Shown here: positions 23,537 through 32,778 of the stretch, one piece after another
Layout of the letters: each line of letters begins with the position of its first letter
Numbering within the stretch: position 1 is the stretch's first letter
Assembly: GCA_004297335.1 (NCBI GenBank)
Contig: SCUD01000185.1
Coordinates: 1-32,778 of the forward strand
Source: Gammaproteobacteria bacterium
GTDB taxonomy: Bacteria; Pseudomonadota; Gammaproteobacteria; Steroidobacterales; Steroidobacteraceae
DNA length: 32,778 nucleotides
Direction of reading: 5' to 3'
The notes under the pieces: generated by a model
Seen by the model: the letters and a program-made list of their open reading frames with translations, nothing else
Told to the model about the DNA's origin: nothing
Databases searched by the model: none
Position numbers and translations under genes: made by a program

Positions 23537-25318
23537 TCATCCACGGCAGCGTTCTGGCCTCACCCGCCGGTAGGGCAGGTACCTCGGAGTCCACATCCGC
23601 TCATCGATGCGCCGCTCCAGCTCCTCGCGCGGCAGCCGGGGGGCAACTCCCGAGCGCGCGGCGTCCTCCGCCACCGCGACCGCGACCTGCCGGGCGACGG
23701 TGCGCACCTCGTCCAGAGACGGCAGCAATGGCGCGGCCATGTCCGCATGCACGGGCGACAGTTCCGCCAGCGCGCGCGCCGCGGCGACGAACATCGTGTC
23801 GGTGACGCGCGTGGCCTGGGCGGCGATCACGCCCAGGCCAACCCCCGGGAAGACATAGGCATTGTTGCACTGGGCGATACGGACATAGCGGCCGTCGTGA
23901 TGAACATCCGCGAACGGGCTGCCGGTAGCGACCAGCGCCCTGCCGCCAGTCCAGCGGATGAGGTCGGCCGGATGCGCCTCGCACTTCGAAGTGGGATTGG
24001 ACAGCGGAAAAATGATCGGGCGATCCGTGTGCGCCGCCATCTCGCGCACCACAGCCTCGTTGAAGGCATGCGCCTGTGCGGCGGTACCGACCAGGATCTG
24101 CGGGCGAGCGAGCTCGACGGTCTCGAGCAGACTGATCACATCGCTGCACTGGTTCTCGCGCCCGGCAAACCGGGTCAGCGGCTGCGCGTAGGCGCGCTTG
24201 AAGGAATCCAGGTCACCGCGCTGGTCGTGTACCAGCCCTTTGCTGTCCACCAGGCAGATGTTGCCCATGGCCTGCGATTCGGTGGCGCCCTCCAGCATCA
24301 TCGCCGCCACCAGCTGTGCGCAGATGCCCATGGCGGCGGAGCCCGCGCCCAGCATCACGATCCGCTGGTCGCGAATCCGCTCACCCTTCACGGCCACGGC
24401 CGCCAGCGCCGCGCTGACCGCCACCGCACCGGTACCCTGGATGTCATCGTTGAAGGAACACAGCTGGTCACGAAAACGCTCCAGCAGACGTGTCGCGTTG
24501 TTCTTGGCAAAGTCTTCCCACTGCAGCAGGACCCGCGGGAAGCGCTTCCTGACGGCGACGACGAAGGCCTCGACGAACTCATCGTATTCCGCACCGCGAA
24601 TGCGCTCGTGGCGCCAGCCGACGTACAGCGGATCGTCGAGCAGGGACTGGTTGTTGGTGCCGACGTCGAGAATCACCGGCAGGGTCGCGGCCGGATGAAT
24701 GCCCGCGCACGCGGTATAGAGCGCAAGCTTGCCGACCGGTATGCCCATGCCACCGACGCCCAGGTCGCCCAGCCCCAGGATGCGCTCGCCGTCGGTGGCC
24801 ACGATGACGTCGATGCCACCGGCGATGGACTCGGCGACGTTGGCGAACACCGCGTCGAGCTCGTGCCGCTGTGGCCAGGACACATACAGTCCACGCGGGC
24901 GGCGATAGATCCGGCTGTAGTTCTGGCAGGCCTCGCCGACCACCGGCGTGTAGATGATGGGCATCATCTCGGCCAGGTGCTCGCTGATCAGCCGATGGAA
25001 CGCGGTCTCGTTGCGATCCTGCAGCGAGATCAGGTGGATGTAGCGTTCGAGATCGGTGGTCTTGGCCTTGTAGTTGCCATAGATGCGTGCGAGCTGGGTC
25101 TCCGGGGTGGTGACGCTCATCGGCAACAGGCCCAGCAGGCCGAATTCCCGGCGCTCGGCCTCGCTGAAGGCGCTGCCCTTGTTCAACATCGGGTGTTCCA
25201 GCAGGGCATGCCCGCTGAGCGCCGTCTCGAGGTACTGCTCGCCGGTGGCCGGGTCCCGGCAAATCGCAAACAGGCTGGTCAAGGACTTCTCCGCCGCGAA
25301 AGTGGAATGCGGCCGCAA
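23537..25318 (-). CDS. maeA: NAD-type malic enzyme (oxaloacetate-decarboxylating)
   Basis: The enzyme converts malate to pyruvate and CO2 with reduction of NAD. The product is 593 residues from the TTG at 25318 and aligns with E. coli MaeA (SfcA, about 565 residues): LNKGSAFSEAERREFGLLGLLP, MMPIIYTPVVGEACQ with the catalytic tyrosine, TDGERILGLGDLGVGGMGIP, ILDVGTNNQSLLDDPLYVGW, CSFNDDIQGTGAV, the Rossmann VMLGAGSAAMGI, PLSNPTSKCE and AQCNNAYVFPGVGLGVIA. The start is uncertain: TTG at 25282 has the better ribosome site (GGAG, six bases), which would remove 12 residues. NAD preference is inferred from similarity. It runs alone, ending 74 bases before asd, and diverges from the peptidase gene. 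Confidence 0.94.
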   Translation of the reverse strand: MRPHSTFAAEKSLTSLFAICRDPATGEQYLETALSGHALLEHPMLNKGSAFSEAERREFGLLGLLPMSVTTPETQLARIYGNYKAKTTDLERYIHLISLQDRNETAFHRLISEHLAEMMPIIYTPVVGEACQNYSRIYRRPRGLYVSWPQRHELDAVFANVAESIAGGIDVIVATDGERILGLGDLGVGGMGIPVGKLALYTACAGIHPAATLPVILDVGTNNQSLLDDPLYVGWRHERIRGAEYDEFVEAFVVAVRKRFPRVLLQWEDFAKNNATRLLERFRDQLCSFNDDIQGTGAVAVSAALAAVAVKGERIRDQRIVMLGAGSAAMGICAQLVAAMMLEGATESQAMGNICLVDSKGLVHDQRGDLDSFKRAYAQPLTRFAGRENQCSDVISLLETVELARPQILVGTAAQAHAFNEAVVREMAAHTDRPIIFPLSNPTSKCEAHPADLIRWTGGRALVATGSPFADVHHDGRYVRIAQCNNAYVFPGVGLGVIAAQATRVTDTMFVAAARALAELSPVHADMAAPLLPSLDEVRTVARQVAVAVAEDAARSGVAPRLPREELERRIDERMWTPRYLPYRRVRPERCRG

Positions 25319-25397
25319 ATACTATCCAAAAGGCGGGGTTCAGGGGCCTGTAATCGGCTGTCTGGCGCGCCCCCGGGGGGGGCGTCCACTCCAGCGC

Positions 25398-25426
25398 TTG
25401 CCGGACCGGCGGTGCGCGCGGACAAT
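25398..25426 (+). promoter_or_regulatory. Possible promoter of the S9 peptidase gene
   Basis: TTGCCG (25398-25403) and GACAAT (25421-25426) are 17 bases apart on the plus strand and would begin transcription near 25433, about 24 bases before the ATG. Both hexamers are moderate matches. The region is GC-rich, which supports a rare AT step such as GACAAT as a real -10. Confidence 0.35.
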
Positions 25427-25456
25427 GCCGGCCTGCTCTTCCTCCCCGGGGTTCCC

Positions 25457-27346
25457 ATGCAAGCCAAGGTCCTGGGCCGCGTGCCCGCGGTTATTGCCCT
25501 GCTGCTGCTCGCCGTACCGGCCCTGGCCGGCGACCGGCCCCTCCGCCAGTACACGATTGAACAGTTCGTCAGGACCGTGAGCGTCGGCGGAGCGTCCTTC
25601 TCGGCGGATGAGACCCGCATCCTGTTCCACTCCAACGCCTCCGGCGTACCGAACGTGATGAGCGTCCCCGCCGCGGGCGGCCCGGCCACGGCCATCACGC
25701 AGGCGCCGGAGTCGACCTACGCGGTCGCCTGGTTTCCGCAGGACGACCGGCTGCTGTACACGCGCGATCAGGGCGGCAACGAACTCAATCACCTGTACGT
25801 GCGCGAGCTCGACGGAACGGAGCGCGACCTGACACCGGGCAAGACGCTCAAGGCAGAGTTCGTGGACTTTACGCCGGACGGCAGCGCCTTCTACGTGGTC
25901 ACCAACGAGCGCGAAGCGCGCGCCTTCGACGTCTACCGCTACGACGCGAGGACCTACGCGCGCAGCATCGTGTTCGAGAACCAGCTCAACGTATACCCCG
26001 GCCCGCTGTCGCGTGACGGCCGCTACATCGCGCTGACGCGACCGCAGACCAGCTCCGAGAACGAGATGCTGCTGCTCGATCTGCAGACCAGCCGCCTCGT
26101 CACGGTCTCCGACAGCCGCGGCAGCTGGGAGCCGCAGTATTTCGACATCGCTGGCCAGTGGCTTTACTACCTCTGCAATGCCGGCGGCGAGTTCAGCCGC
26201 GTGCGTCGCTACGAGATCGCCACCGGCAGGCACGAGGAGGTCGCCGCATACCCGTGGGACGTCATGTACACGGACCTGTCGCACGCCGGCCGGTACACGA
26301 TCACGGCAATCAACGAGGACGCCCGCACCGCACTGTCCATCGTCGAGACCGCGACCGGCAGGCCGCTGCAGCTGCCAGCGCTGCCGCCGGGCGACATCAC
26401 CTCGGTCAGCATCTCCCGCAGCGAGAAGCGCGTGGCGCTGTACCTGTCCGGAGACCGCTCACCGCGGAACCTGTACGTCTTCACGATCGGCGACGCCACA
26501 GCGGTGCAGCTGACCGACACGCTGAACCCGGAGATCGATCCGGCCGACCTCGTGGACTCCACGATCGAACGGTTCAAGGCGCGCGACGGCCTCGAGATCC
26601 CCAACGTGCTGTTCCGGCCGCTGCAGGCCAGCGCGGCCAGCAAGGCGCCGGCGATCGTCTGGGTGCATGGCGGCCCGGGCGGCCAGACTCGCCAGGGCTA
26701 CAGTGCCGTCCTGCAGTACCTGGCCAACCACGGCTACGTCGTGCTCGGCATCAACAACCGTGGCAGCTCCGGCTACGGCCGGACTTTCTTCACCGCCGAC
26801 GACCAGAAGCATGGCCGCGAGCCGCTGTGGGATTGCGTCGACGCGAAGCGCTGGCTCGCCCGCCAGGACTACGTCGACCCGGAGCGCATCGCGATCGTCG
26901 GCGGCAGCTACGGCGGCTACATGGTCGCCGCTGCACTCGCCTTCGAGCCGGACGAGTTCACCGCCGGCGTGAACATCTTCGGTGTGACCAACTGGATTCG
27001 CACGCTCGAGAGCATCCCGGCCTGGTGGGAAGCGCAGCGCCAGGCGCTGTACCAGGAAATCGGTGATCCGGTGAAGCAGCGCGACCAGCTCCAGGCCATC
27101 TCGCCGCTGTTCCACGCCGGCAACATCCGGCGGCCGCTGATGGTACTGCAGGGCGCCAACGATCCGCGCGTGCTGCAGGTCGAGTCGGACGAGATCGTCG
27201 CGGCCGTGAGGAAGAACGGCGTGCCGGTCGAGTACGTGGTGTTCCCGGACGAGGGCCATGGCTTCTCGAAGATCCCGAACCAGATCGAGGGCTATGGCCG
27301 GATGCTGGCGTTCCTCGACCGGCACGTGAAGGGCGCGGGGCGCTGA
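25457..27346 (+). CDS. Secreted S9 family prolyl oligopeptidase-like peptidase
   Basis: The 629-residue product is a periplasmic or secreted serine peptidase. A signal peptide (MQAKVLGRVPAVIALLLLAVPALAG) is followed by a beta-propeller (about 35-370, with WD-like repeats such as GNELNHLYVRELDG and DRYIAL-type strands) that limits access to the active site. The alpha/beta-hydrolase domain (about 385-625) has VWVHGGPGGQ, the nucleophile Ser484 in GGSYGGY, Asp569 in GANDPRV and His601 in DEGHGF, a complete triad. The start ATG 25457 is fixed by the signal peptide; the open frame continuing far upstream crosses asd and malic enzyme on the other strand and is not coding. S9 members usually cleave short proline-containing peptides or acyl-peptides; the specificity here is unknown. 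Confidence 0.92.
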   Translation: MQAKVLGRVPAVIALLLLAVPALAGDRPLRQYTIEQFVRTVSVGGASFSADETRILFHSNASGVPNVMSVPAAGGPATAITQAPESTYAVAWFPQDDRLLYTRDQGGNELNHLYVRELDGTERDLTPGKTLKAEFVDFTPDGSAFYVVTNEREARAFDVYRYDARTYARSIVFENQLNVYPGPLSRDGRYIALTRPQTSSENEMLLLDLQTSRLVTVSDSRGSWEPQYFDIAGQWLYYLCNAGGEFSRVRRYEIATGRHEEVAAYPWDVMYTDLSHAGRYTITAINEDARTALSIVETATGRPLQLPALPPGDITSVSISRSEKRVALYLSGDRSPRNLYVFTIGDATAVQLTDTLNPEIDPADLVDSTIERFKARDGLEIPNVLFRPLQASAASKAPAIVWVHGGPGGQTRQGYSAVLQYLANHGYVVLGINNRGSSGYGRTFFTADDQKHGREPLWDCVDAKRWLARQDYVDPERIAIVGGSYGGYMVAAALAFEPDEFTAGVNIFGVTNWIRTLESIPAWWEAQRQALYQEIGDPVKQRDQLQAISPLFHAGNIRRPLMVLQGANDPRVLQVESDEIVAAVRKNGVPVEYVVFPDEGHGFSKIPNQIEGYGRMLAFLDRHVKGAGR

Positions 27347-27649
27347 TGCTGCAGCCCTTCGCCAGTGCGGTCCTCGCCGCGGGCGGGTATTGCCTGTTCT
27401 GGTTCAGCGGCACCTGCTACCAAGCCGCCAACCGGATCCACGTCGGCCAGACCACCGGCCGTGGCAAGATTAGTGTCTTGGCCACCAGCCCGTCCTGCCC
27501 GGCAAGGACATCTGGCTCTAGCCGCACTGCAGGAACTCTGCGACAAGCTGTTTCCGTCACTCAAGAGGCCATTGCGCAGACGCCAATAGCACACAACAGA
27601 CTGTCCTGTTTCCGGATCTGTGCCGCCGCCCGGTGGTCGCCATTCCGGA
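27347..27649. other. Gap between the S9 peptidase and cusA-like genes; no gene recognised
   Basis: This 303-base stretch is where a plus-strand and a minus-strand gene meet at their 3' ends. Small open frames exist on both strands, but none has a domain, ribosome site or composition that supports coding. A stem TGGCAAGA/TCTTGGCCA with one bulge lies near 27464-27486, without a T-run. A frame ending LALAALQELCDKLFPSLKRPL looks protein-like and could be a decayed gene end. Confidence 0.5.
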
Positions 27650-30600
27650 TCAGCTCGGCTCGCGAGCCCCCCGGGACGCCCGCGCAAAGCGGGCCTCCGC
27701 CACCAAGGCGTAAATCGCCGGAATCACGATCAGCGTCAGCACCGTGGCCGAGATCATCCCGCCCACCATGGGTGCCGCGATGCGCCGCATGACCTCGGAG
27801 CCGGTGCCGGAACCCCACATGATGGGCAGCAACCCGGCCATGATCGCCAACACGGTCATCATCAACGGACGCACCCGCAGCACGGCCCCGTCGATCACCG
27901 CCTGGCGCACGTCCTCGGGACCCGGCTCGCGTCCCTCCGTCCGGCAGCGGGCGCGGTGGTCCTCCAGCGCCTTGTTGAGATAGATGAGCATGATGACCCC
28001 GGTTTCCGCGGCAACGCCCACCAGCGCGATGAAGCCGACCGCGACCGCAACACTGAGGTTATAGTCGAGCGCATACAGCAGCCAGACGCCGCCCACGAGT
28101 GCGAAAGGCACCGAGAGCAGCACGACCAGCGTTTCCCCGATGCGGTTGAAGTTCAGGTACAGCAGCACGAAGACGATCAGCAGCGTGAACGGGATGACCA
28201 CCTTCAGCTTCTGGATGGCACGCTGCATGTACTCGAACTGGCCGCTCCACGTCAGGAAGTAGCCGGGTTCCAGCCTGACCTGCTCGCGCACGGCGCGCTG
28301 AGCCTCCGCGACGTAGCCGCCGATGTCGCGTCCGCGGATGTCCACAAAAACGTAGGCGGACAGGAGCGCATTCTCGGTACGGATGGCGGGCGGCCCCTGG
28401 CGCAGTACCAGTGCGGCCAGCTGGCCGAGCGGCACCATGCCACCATCCATCATCGGCACCAGCACGCTGCGGGCAATGGTGTCCGGATCGGACCGCAATT
28501 CGCGTGGATAGCGCACACCCACGCCGAACCTCTCCCGACCTTCGACAGTCGTCGTGACCATGTCGCCACCGAGCGCGGTCGCCACGACTTCCTGCAGGTC
28601 ACCCACGGTGATCCCATAGCGCGCCAGCGCGAGCGCGTCGGGCTCGATGTCCAGGTAATAGCCGCCAGTCAGGCGCTCCGCATAAGCGCTGGTCGTGCCC
28701 GGGACCGCCTTGACCACCCGTTCGACATCCTTCGCCAGCCGCTCCATCTCCGCCAGGTCCCTGCCGAACACCTTGATGCCGATGGGCGTGCGGATCCCGG
28801 TCGAAAGCATGTCGGTGCGCGCCTTGATGGGCATGGTCCAGGCATTGCTGACGCCCGGGATCTGCACCGCCTGGTCCATCTCGGCGATCAGCCGATCCAT
28901 GGTCATGCCGGGCCGCCATTGGTCCTCGGGCTTGAGGTTGATGACCGTTTCCGCCATTTCGAGTGGCGCGGGATCCGTGGCGCTATTGGCCCGCCCGGCC
29001 TTGCCGAAGACCGAGGCCACCTCGGGAAAGGTCTTGAGGATCCGATCCTGCGTCTGCAGCAGCTCGGCCGCCTTGGTCACCGAAATGCCCGGCAGGCTCG
29101 AGGGCATGTAGAGCAGCGTGCCTTCATTCAGGACCGGCATGAATTCGCTGCCGAGCCGCATCGCGGGATAGACGCTCACCGCGAGCACCAGGACGGCGAG
29201 TGCAATGGTCAACCGCTTCGAGCCCATGACCCAGACCACCACCGGATGGTATGCCCGGATCAGCGCACGCACGAGCGGGTTCCTGGTCTCCGCGGGGATG
29301 TGGCCGCGGATGAACAACAGCATCAGGACCGGCACGAGCGTGATCGACAGTAATGCAGCGCCGGCCATCGCAAACGTCTTGGTGTAAGCGAGCGGCTGGA
29401 ACATCCGCCCTTCCTGTGCCTCGAGCGTGAACACCGGCAGGAATGACACCGTGATGATCAGCAGACTGAAGAACAGCGGCGGCCCGACCTCGCGGCAGGA
29501 TGCGATGATCGCATCGGCTCGCGAGTCGCCGGGCTTCAGGCGTTCGATGTGCTTGTGGGCATTCTCGATCATCACGATGGCCGCGTCGATCATGGCGCCG
29601 ATCGCGATGGCGATGCCGCCGAGACTCATGATGTTGGAGTTGAGCCCGAGCATCCGCATGGCGACAAAGGCGATCAGCACGCCGATCGGCAGCATGATGA
29701 TGGCGACGAGGGCGCTGCGCGCATGCAGCAGGAACACGACGCAGACGAGCGCAACGATGAGACTTTCCTCGATCAGCGTGCGGCGCAGCGTGTCGATGGC
29801 ACGGTGAATGAGTTCCGAACGGTCGTAGACCGTCTGCAGGCTGACGCCCTCCGGCAGACCCGCGGCGATCTCGTCGATCTTGAGCCGGATATTGTGGATG
29901 ACGTCGAGCGCATTCTGGCGGTAGCGCGCCACAACGATCCCGGCGACGACCTCACCGGTGCCATTCAGCTCGGCGATGCCCCGCCGCTCATCCGGCACCA
30001 GCTCGACGCGGGCGATGTCGCGCAGGAGGATCGGCGTGCCGGCTGCAACCTTGATGGCCAGCCGCTCGAGATCCCCGATGCCACGCAGGTAGCCCCGGCC
30101 GCGGACGACATACTCGGTCTCGGCCATTTCGACGACGCGTCCGCCGACGTCCTGGTTGCTCGCGCGGATCAGGTCGCTTACCTGGCGCAGAGGAATGCGG
30201 TACGCCTGGAGCTTCTGCGGATCGACCGTGACCTGATAAGTCTTGACGAAGCCACCGACGCTTGCGACCTCGGATACGCCTTGGGCTTTGGTGAGCTGGT
30301 AACGGACGAACCAGTCCTGGATTGCCCGCAGCTCCGCCAGCGATCGCTGCGACCCCTGGACGACGTACTGGTAGACCCAGCCCACCCCGGTGGCGTCCGG
30401 CCCGAGCGTAGGGGTGACCCCTCGCGGCAGCCGGCTGGCAGCGAAGTTGAGGTACTCGAGCACGCGCGAGCGCGCCCAGTAGATGTCGGTGCCATCCTCG
30501 AAGATCACGTAGACGAACGAGACGCCGAAGTTCGAGAAGCCGCGGACCACCTTCGAGCGGGGTACGCTCAGCATCGCGGTCGTCAATGGATACGTGACCT

Positions 30601-30790
30601 GGTCCTCGACGACCTGCGGGCCCTGTCCCGGGTACTCCGTGTAGACGATCACCTGGACGTCTGACAGGTCGGGTAATGCATCGACCGGCATGTGAACGGC
30701 CGCGTAGATGCCGGCGGCGACGATGAACACGCTCGCCAGCAGCACCAGAAAGACGTGCCGCATCGACCATTCAATCACCCGTGCCAGCAT
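27650..30790 (-). CDS. cusA: Copper/silver efflux RND transporter, CusA-like
   Basis: The heavy-metal RND pump exports Cu(I) or Ag(I) using the proton gradient. The 1046-residue product has the normal length and full layout. The first membrane helix is followed by DALPDLSDVQVIVYTEYPGQGP, the HME-RND signature. The central membrane motif is MSLGGIAIAIGAMIDAAIVMIENAHK, in the form found in monovalent-metal pumps rather than the DFG form of CzcA. The porter domain has NAWTMPIKARTDMLSTGIRTP, where Met661 likely corresponds to the third methionine of the CusA metal triad. It starts one base after the cusB-like stop (TGAGATG) and ends the operon. No copper-sensing regulator is seen in the window. 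Confidence 0.94.
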   Translation of the reverse strand: MLARVIEWSMRHVFLVLLASVFIVAAGIYAAVHMPVDALPDLSDVQVIVYTEYPGQGPQVVEDQVTYPLTTAMLSVPRSKVVRGFSNFGVSFVYVIFEDGTDIYWARSRVLEYLNFAASRLPRGVTPTLGPDATGVGWVYQYVVQGSQRSLAELRAIQDWFVRYQLTKAQGVSEVASVGGFVKTYQVTVDPQKLQAYRIPLRQVSDLIRASNQDVGGRVVEMAETEYVVRGRGYLRGIGDLERLAIKVAAGTPILLRDIARVELVPDERRGIAELNGTGEVVAGIVVARYRQNALDVIHNIRLKIDEIAAGLPEGVSLQTVYDRSELIHRAIDTLRRTLIEESLIVALVCVVFLLHARSALVAIIMLPIGVLIAFVAMRMLGLNSNIMSLGGIAIAIGAMIDAAIVMIENAHKHIERLKPGDSRADAIIASCREVGPPLFFSLLIITVSFLPVFTLEAQEGRMFQPLAYTKTFAMAGAALLSITLVPVLMLLFIRGHIPAETRNPLVRALIRAYHPVVVWVMGSKRLTIALAVLVLAVSVYPAMRLGSEFMPVLNEGTLLYMPSSLPGISVTKAAELLQTQDRILKTFPEVASVFGKAGRANSATDPAPLEMAETVINLKPEDQWRPGMTMDRLIAEMDQAVQIPGVSNAWTMPIKARTDMLSTGIRTPIGIKVFGRDLAEMERLAKDVERVVKAVPGTTSAYAERLTGGYYLDIEPDALALARYGITVGDLQEVVATALGGDMVTTTVEGRERFGVGVRYPRELRSDPDTIARSVLVPMMDGGMVPLGQLAALVLRQGPPAIRTENALLSAYVFVDIRGRDIGGYVAEAQRAVREQVRLEPGYFLTWSGQFEYMQRAIQKLKVVIPFTLLIVFVLLYLNFNRIGETLVVLLSVPFALVGGVWLLYALDYNLSVAVAVGFIALVGVAAETGVIMLIYLNKALEDHRARCRTEGREPGPEDVRQAVIDGAVLRVRPLMMTVLAIMAGLLPIMWGSGTGSEVMRRIAAPMVGGMISATVLTLIVIPAIYALVAEARFARASRGAREPS

Positions 30791-30791
30791 C

Positions 30792-32108
30792 TCAGTGCCC
30801 GGCGTGGTCGTCGGCCGCAGCCGGTGGTGCTGCGCCGCCGTGGGCGTGACCGCCCAGGGTTTCCAGGGCCCCCCTGAGGTTGCTTTCCGCGTCGATCAGG
30901 AAGTTGCCATCGACGACGACCCGCTCCCCGCCGGCAACCCCTGTGAGCACCTCGACGTAGCCGTCGCCGCGGGAACCGAGTTCGACCTCCCGCGGCTCGA
31001 ATGCACCGCCACCGAGATCGATCAGGACCACGCGCCGCGTGCCCGAGTCGAGCACTGCGGACTCGGGAACAGACACGTCGGCCACCCGATCGCCGGCCAC
31101 GATCTCCACGGTGCCGTAGAGTTCCGGTTTCAGCAGTCCCGCGGCGTTCGGCAACTCGATACGGACACGGGCCGTCCGTGTGTCCGGCTGGATGGTCGGA
31201 TAGACAAAAGTCACCTGCCCGGTGAACCTGCGTCCCGGATACGCCGCCATCGCTACGCTGGCAGTCTGTCCCTGTCGGACCGCTCCCAGGTCCTGTTCGA
31301 AGACGTTGGCCACGATCCACACGGTCGCAAGGTCCGCTATCTGGTAGAGCGGTTCACCCGGCATGAAGCGCATGCCAGCCCGGGCCATCTTCTCCATGAC
31401 GATACCGTTGGCTGGCGAACGCAGCGGCAGTGTGTGCCTGACCCCCTTGCCGGCCCGAAGATCGGCGAGGTCGACGTCCGCGACGTCCCAGTTCCGCAGG
31501 CGTTGCAGACTACCTTCGAGGAGCGACTCCATGCTGGCCCGAGCCTCCGGCGACGCCTCACCCATCACCTGCAGGCTCGCCGAGGCAACACGGTATTCCT
31601 CCTGTGCGGTGACCAGATCCGGGCTGTAGACGGCCAGCAGCGGGTCGCCGCGCCGCACCGCGGCGCCGGTCGTGTTCACGATCAGGGTCGTGATCCAGCC
31701 CTCGAATTTCGGACTGACGGCGTAGAGCCCGCGCTCATTCGCCTCGACCGTGCCGACCGCCCGAATCGTTCGCGTGATCACGCGGCGCGTCGCCGTCTCG
31801 GTCCGCACCCCGAGGACCTGCAGCCGATTCGGGCTGATCCTGACCTGCGGACCTTCCGGCGCCTCATCGGCGTAGACCGGGATGTAGTCCATGCCCATGG
31901 AGTCCTTCCTGGGCACCGGCGAGGTATCGTTGAGTCCCATCGGATTTCGGTAGTAGAGGATTCGGCGTGGTTGCCCGGCATCGCCACCGACGCCGGCCTC
32001 AGAACGCGTCCCGCCGCCCGGAGCCCCGCTCCAGTGGCCCCACCAGTAACCGGCAGCGAGGGCGAGGCCCGTCAGCAGGGCCGTGGCTAGGACATTTTTG
32101 CGGTTCAC
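30792..32108 (-). CDS. cusB: Copper/silver efflux periplasmic adaptor, CusB-like
   Basis: The adaptor links the inner-membrane pump to the outer-membrane channel. The 438-residue product starts with a signal-anchor (MNRKNVLATALLTGLALAAGYWWG) and a heavy-metal-binding segment, ILYYRNPMGLNDTSPVPRKD then SMGMDYIPVY (50-80), typical of CusB and relatives. Lipoyl, beta-barrel and membrane-proximal domains follow (VSPKFEGWITTLIVNTTGAAVRRGDPL; LRSPANGIVMEKMARAGMRF; VYPTIQPDTRTARVRIELPN). The C terminus is His-rich (GGHAHGGAAPP…DDHAGH), a possible extra metal site. The start is GTG at 32108 with GGAG six bases upstream. The gene is 30 bases after the TolC-like gene and one base before cusA. Confidence 0.93.
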   Translation of the reverse strand: MNRKNVLATALLTGLALAAGYWWGHWSGAPGGGTRSEAGVGGDAGQPRRILYYRNPMGLNDTSPVPRKDSMGMDYIPVYADEAPEGPQVRISPNRLQVLGVRTETATRRVITRTIRAVGTVEANERGLYAVSPKFEGWITTLIVNTTGAAVRRGDPLLAVYSPDLVTAQEEYRVASASLQVMGEASPEARASMESLLEGSLQRLRNWDVADVDLADLRAGKGVRHTLPLRSPANGIVMEKMARAGMRFMPGEPLYQIADLATVWIVANVFEQDLGAVRQGQTASVAMAAYPGRRFTGQVTFVYPTIQPDTRTARVRIELPNAAGLLKPELYGTVEIVAGDRVADVSVPESAVLDSGTRRVVLIDLGGGAFEPREVELGSRGDGYVEVLTGVAGGERVVVDGNFLIDAESNLRGALETLGGHAHGGAAPPAAADDHAGH

Positions 32109-32138
32109 GAGGCGCTCCGACGGCAGGTTTCGCGGCGA

Positions 32139-32778
32139 CTAGGGTGCTGCACGACCGAACAGCAGATCAATCTCCGCGACAGCCTTGTTGTGACTGGCGA
32201 TGGCCTCCGCGAGGTCGGTCGCAACCTCGAGTTCCCGTAGTTGGGCCTGCCGGAGGGTAAGGAAGTCGACGCGGCCGACCCGGTACGCCGCGAGGGCCGA
32301 CGCGATCGCGGCGCGCGCCTGCGGCAGCAGCGTGCTTCGATAGAGCTCGGCGGTCGCGCGCCACTGTCGCATCAATGCCAGCTGCATCTCGAACTGCGCC
32401 TGGGTCTCGAGCTGCCGCGCCAGCAGCATGCTCTGCGCCTGAGCGCGCAGGGCACGGGCCTCCGCCACCTGTGGCTCGAGCCGAGCCTTGCGCCAGATCG
32501 GCAGATTCAGTCCCACGGTGAGACTCACCATGTCGTCGCGCGGCGTCCCGTCCGGCGCCCGGTCGCGCTGACCGTACTGCAGTTTCAGCTCAAAATCCGG
32601 GAAATACTCCCGCTGCGCGAGATCGACCGTCCGGGTGCTGCCTTCAACGACAGCGCGCAGCGCCAGCAGTTCCGGTCGATTGGCCAGCGTAAGCCCGGCC
32701 GGATCGGAGGCCACGGCCGGTTCGGGGGCCAGGGCGGGCTCCGCCGGGGTGATCGACAGCTCCGGCGTGTCACGGCCG
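32139..32778 (-). CDS. TolC/CusC-like outer-membrane efflux protein, C-terminal part (cut by window edge)
   Basis: About 212 C-terminal residues are visible; the frame is open to the right edge. The sequence GRDTPELSITPAEP leads into ASDPAGLTLANRPELLALR, the repeat-boundary pattern of OEP-family proteins such as CzcC and CusC. DFELKLQYGQRDRAP and MVSLTVGLNLPIWRKARLEPQVAEA make a beta-strand pair and the start of a long helix; ALAAYRVGRVDFLTLRQAQLRELE closes the second helix. With cusB and cusA behind it, it forms the outer-membrane part of a tripartite efflux pump. The N terminus with any lipid-attachment cysteine is outside the window. Confidence 0.9.
   Translation of the reverse strand, partial: GRDTPELSITPAEPALAPEPAVASDPAGLTLANRPELLALRAVVEGSTRTVDLAQREYFPDFELKLQYGQRDRAPDGTPRDDMVSLTVGLNLPIWRKARLEPQVAEARALRAQAQSMLLARQLETQAQFEMQLALMRQWRATAELYRSTLLPQARAAIASALAAYRVGRVDFLTLRQAQLRELEVATDLAEAIASHNKAVAEIDLLFGRAAP

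Noticed and set aside
25366-25385. A GC-only inverted repeat upstream of the peptidase gene.
   Set aside because: It has no loop of useful size and no T-run; runs of C and G are expected in this DNA.
23291-25456. Upstream extension of the S9 peptidase frame.
   Set aside because: It is antisense to asd and malic enzyme; the signal peptide begins at ATG 25457.

Overview
The window is a high-GC chromosomal segment, most likely from a gammaproteobacterium. The evidence is the E. coli-type Asd and MaeA/SfcA proteins, a Tat-exported HiPIP, a CusCBA-type efflux operon, TonB and lipoprotein outer-membrane genes, and a gammaproteobacterial-type tRNA-Ile(CAU). The species cannot be fixed from the sequence. 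No insertion sequence, phage gene or CRISPR array was seen.

Layout. 1-1344 (minus): a polyphosphate kinase 2 gene overlapping by four bases a cut-off P-type cation ATPase gene. 1363-1426: a palindromic repeat that may terminate the next gene. 1451-3850 (minus): a TonB-dependent receptor. 3978-4300 (minus): a tRNA-Ile(CAU) gene split in its anticodon loop by a 250-nt group I intron. 4431-5645 (plus): HiPIP and an RsuA/RluB-type pseudouridine synthase. 5723-8256 (plus): a duplicated VanZ-like membrane protein overlapping a TPR protein with a TonB-C-like tail. 8239-21009 (minus): a tightly packed block of eleven genes, described below. 21072-23463 (minus): an MFS transporter behind asd. 23537-25318 (minus): NAD-type malic enzyme. 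25457-27346 (plus): an exported S9 peptidase. 27650-32778 (minus): a CusA/CusB/TolC-like copper-silver efflux operon running off the right edge.

The strongest candidate for an undescribed system is the block from 20244 (perhaps 21009) down to 8239. In order of transcription it encodes lipoproteins; a membrane Ser/Thr kinase with an outward TPR/PEGA-like half; a membrane protein with five PEGA-like repeats and a cysteine-free SUMF1 domain; a small Pro-rich exported protein; a TolQ/ExbB/MotA-like channel; an Hsp70-like/FHA fusion; two VWA proteins that share an N-terminal membrane segment with a buried Asp, as in TolR/ExbD/MotB; and a final lipoprotein. Most gene junctions overlap or are under 10 nt apart. 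My inference is a proton-driven, envelope-spanning machine controlled by threonine phosphorylation and FHA binding. It resembles the T6SS threonine phosphorylation pathway without any T6SS structural gene.

The second notable element is the tRNA group I intron. It has recognisable P1, P2, P3, P7, P8 and P9 helices, GAAA loops on P2 and P9, and an extra stem between P7 and P3.
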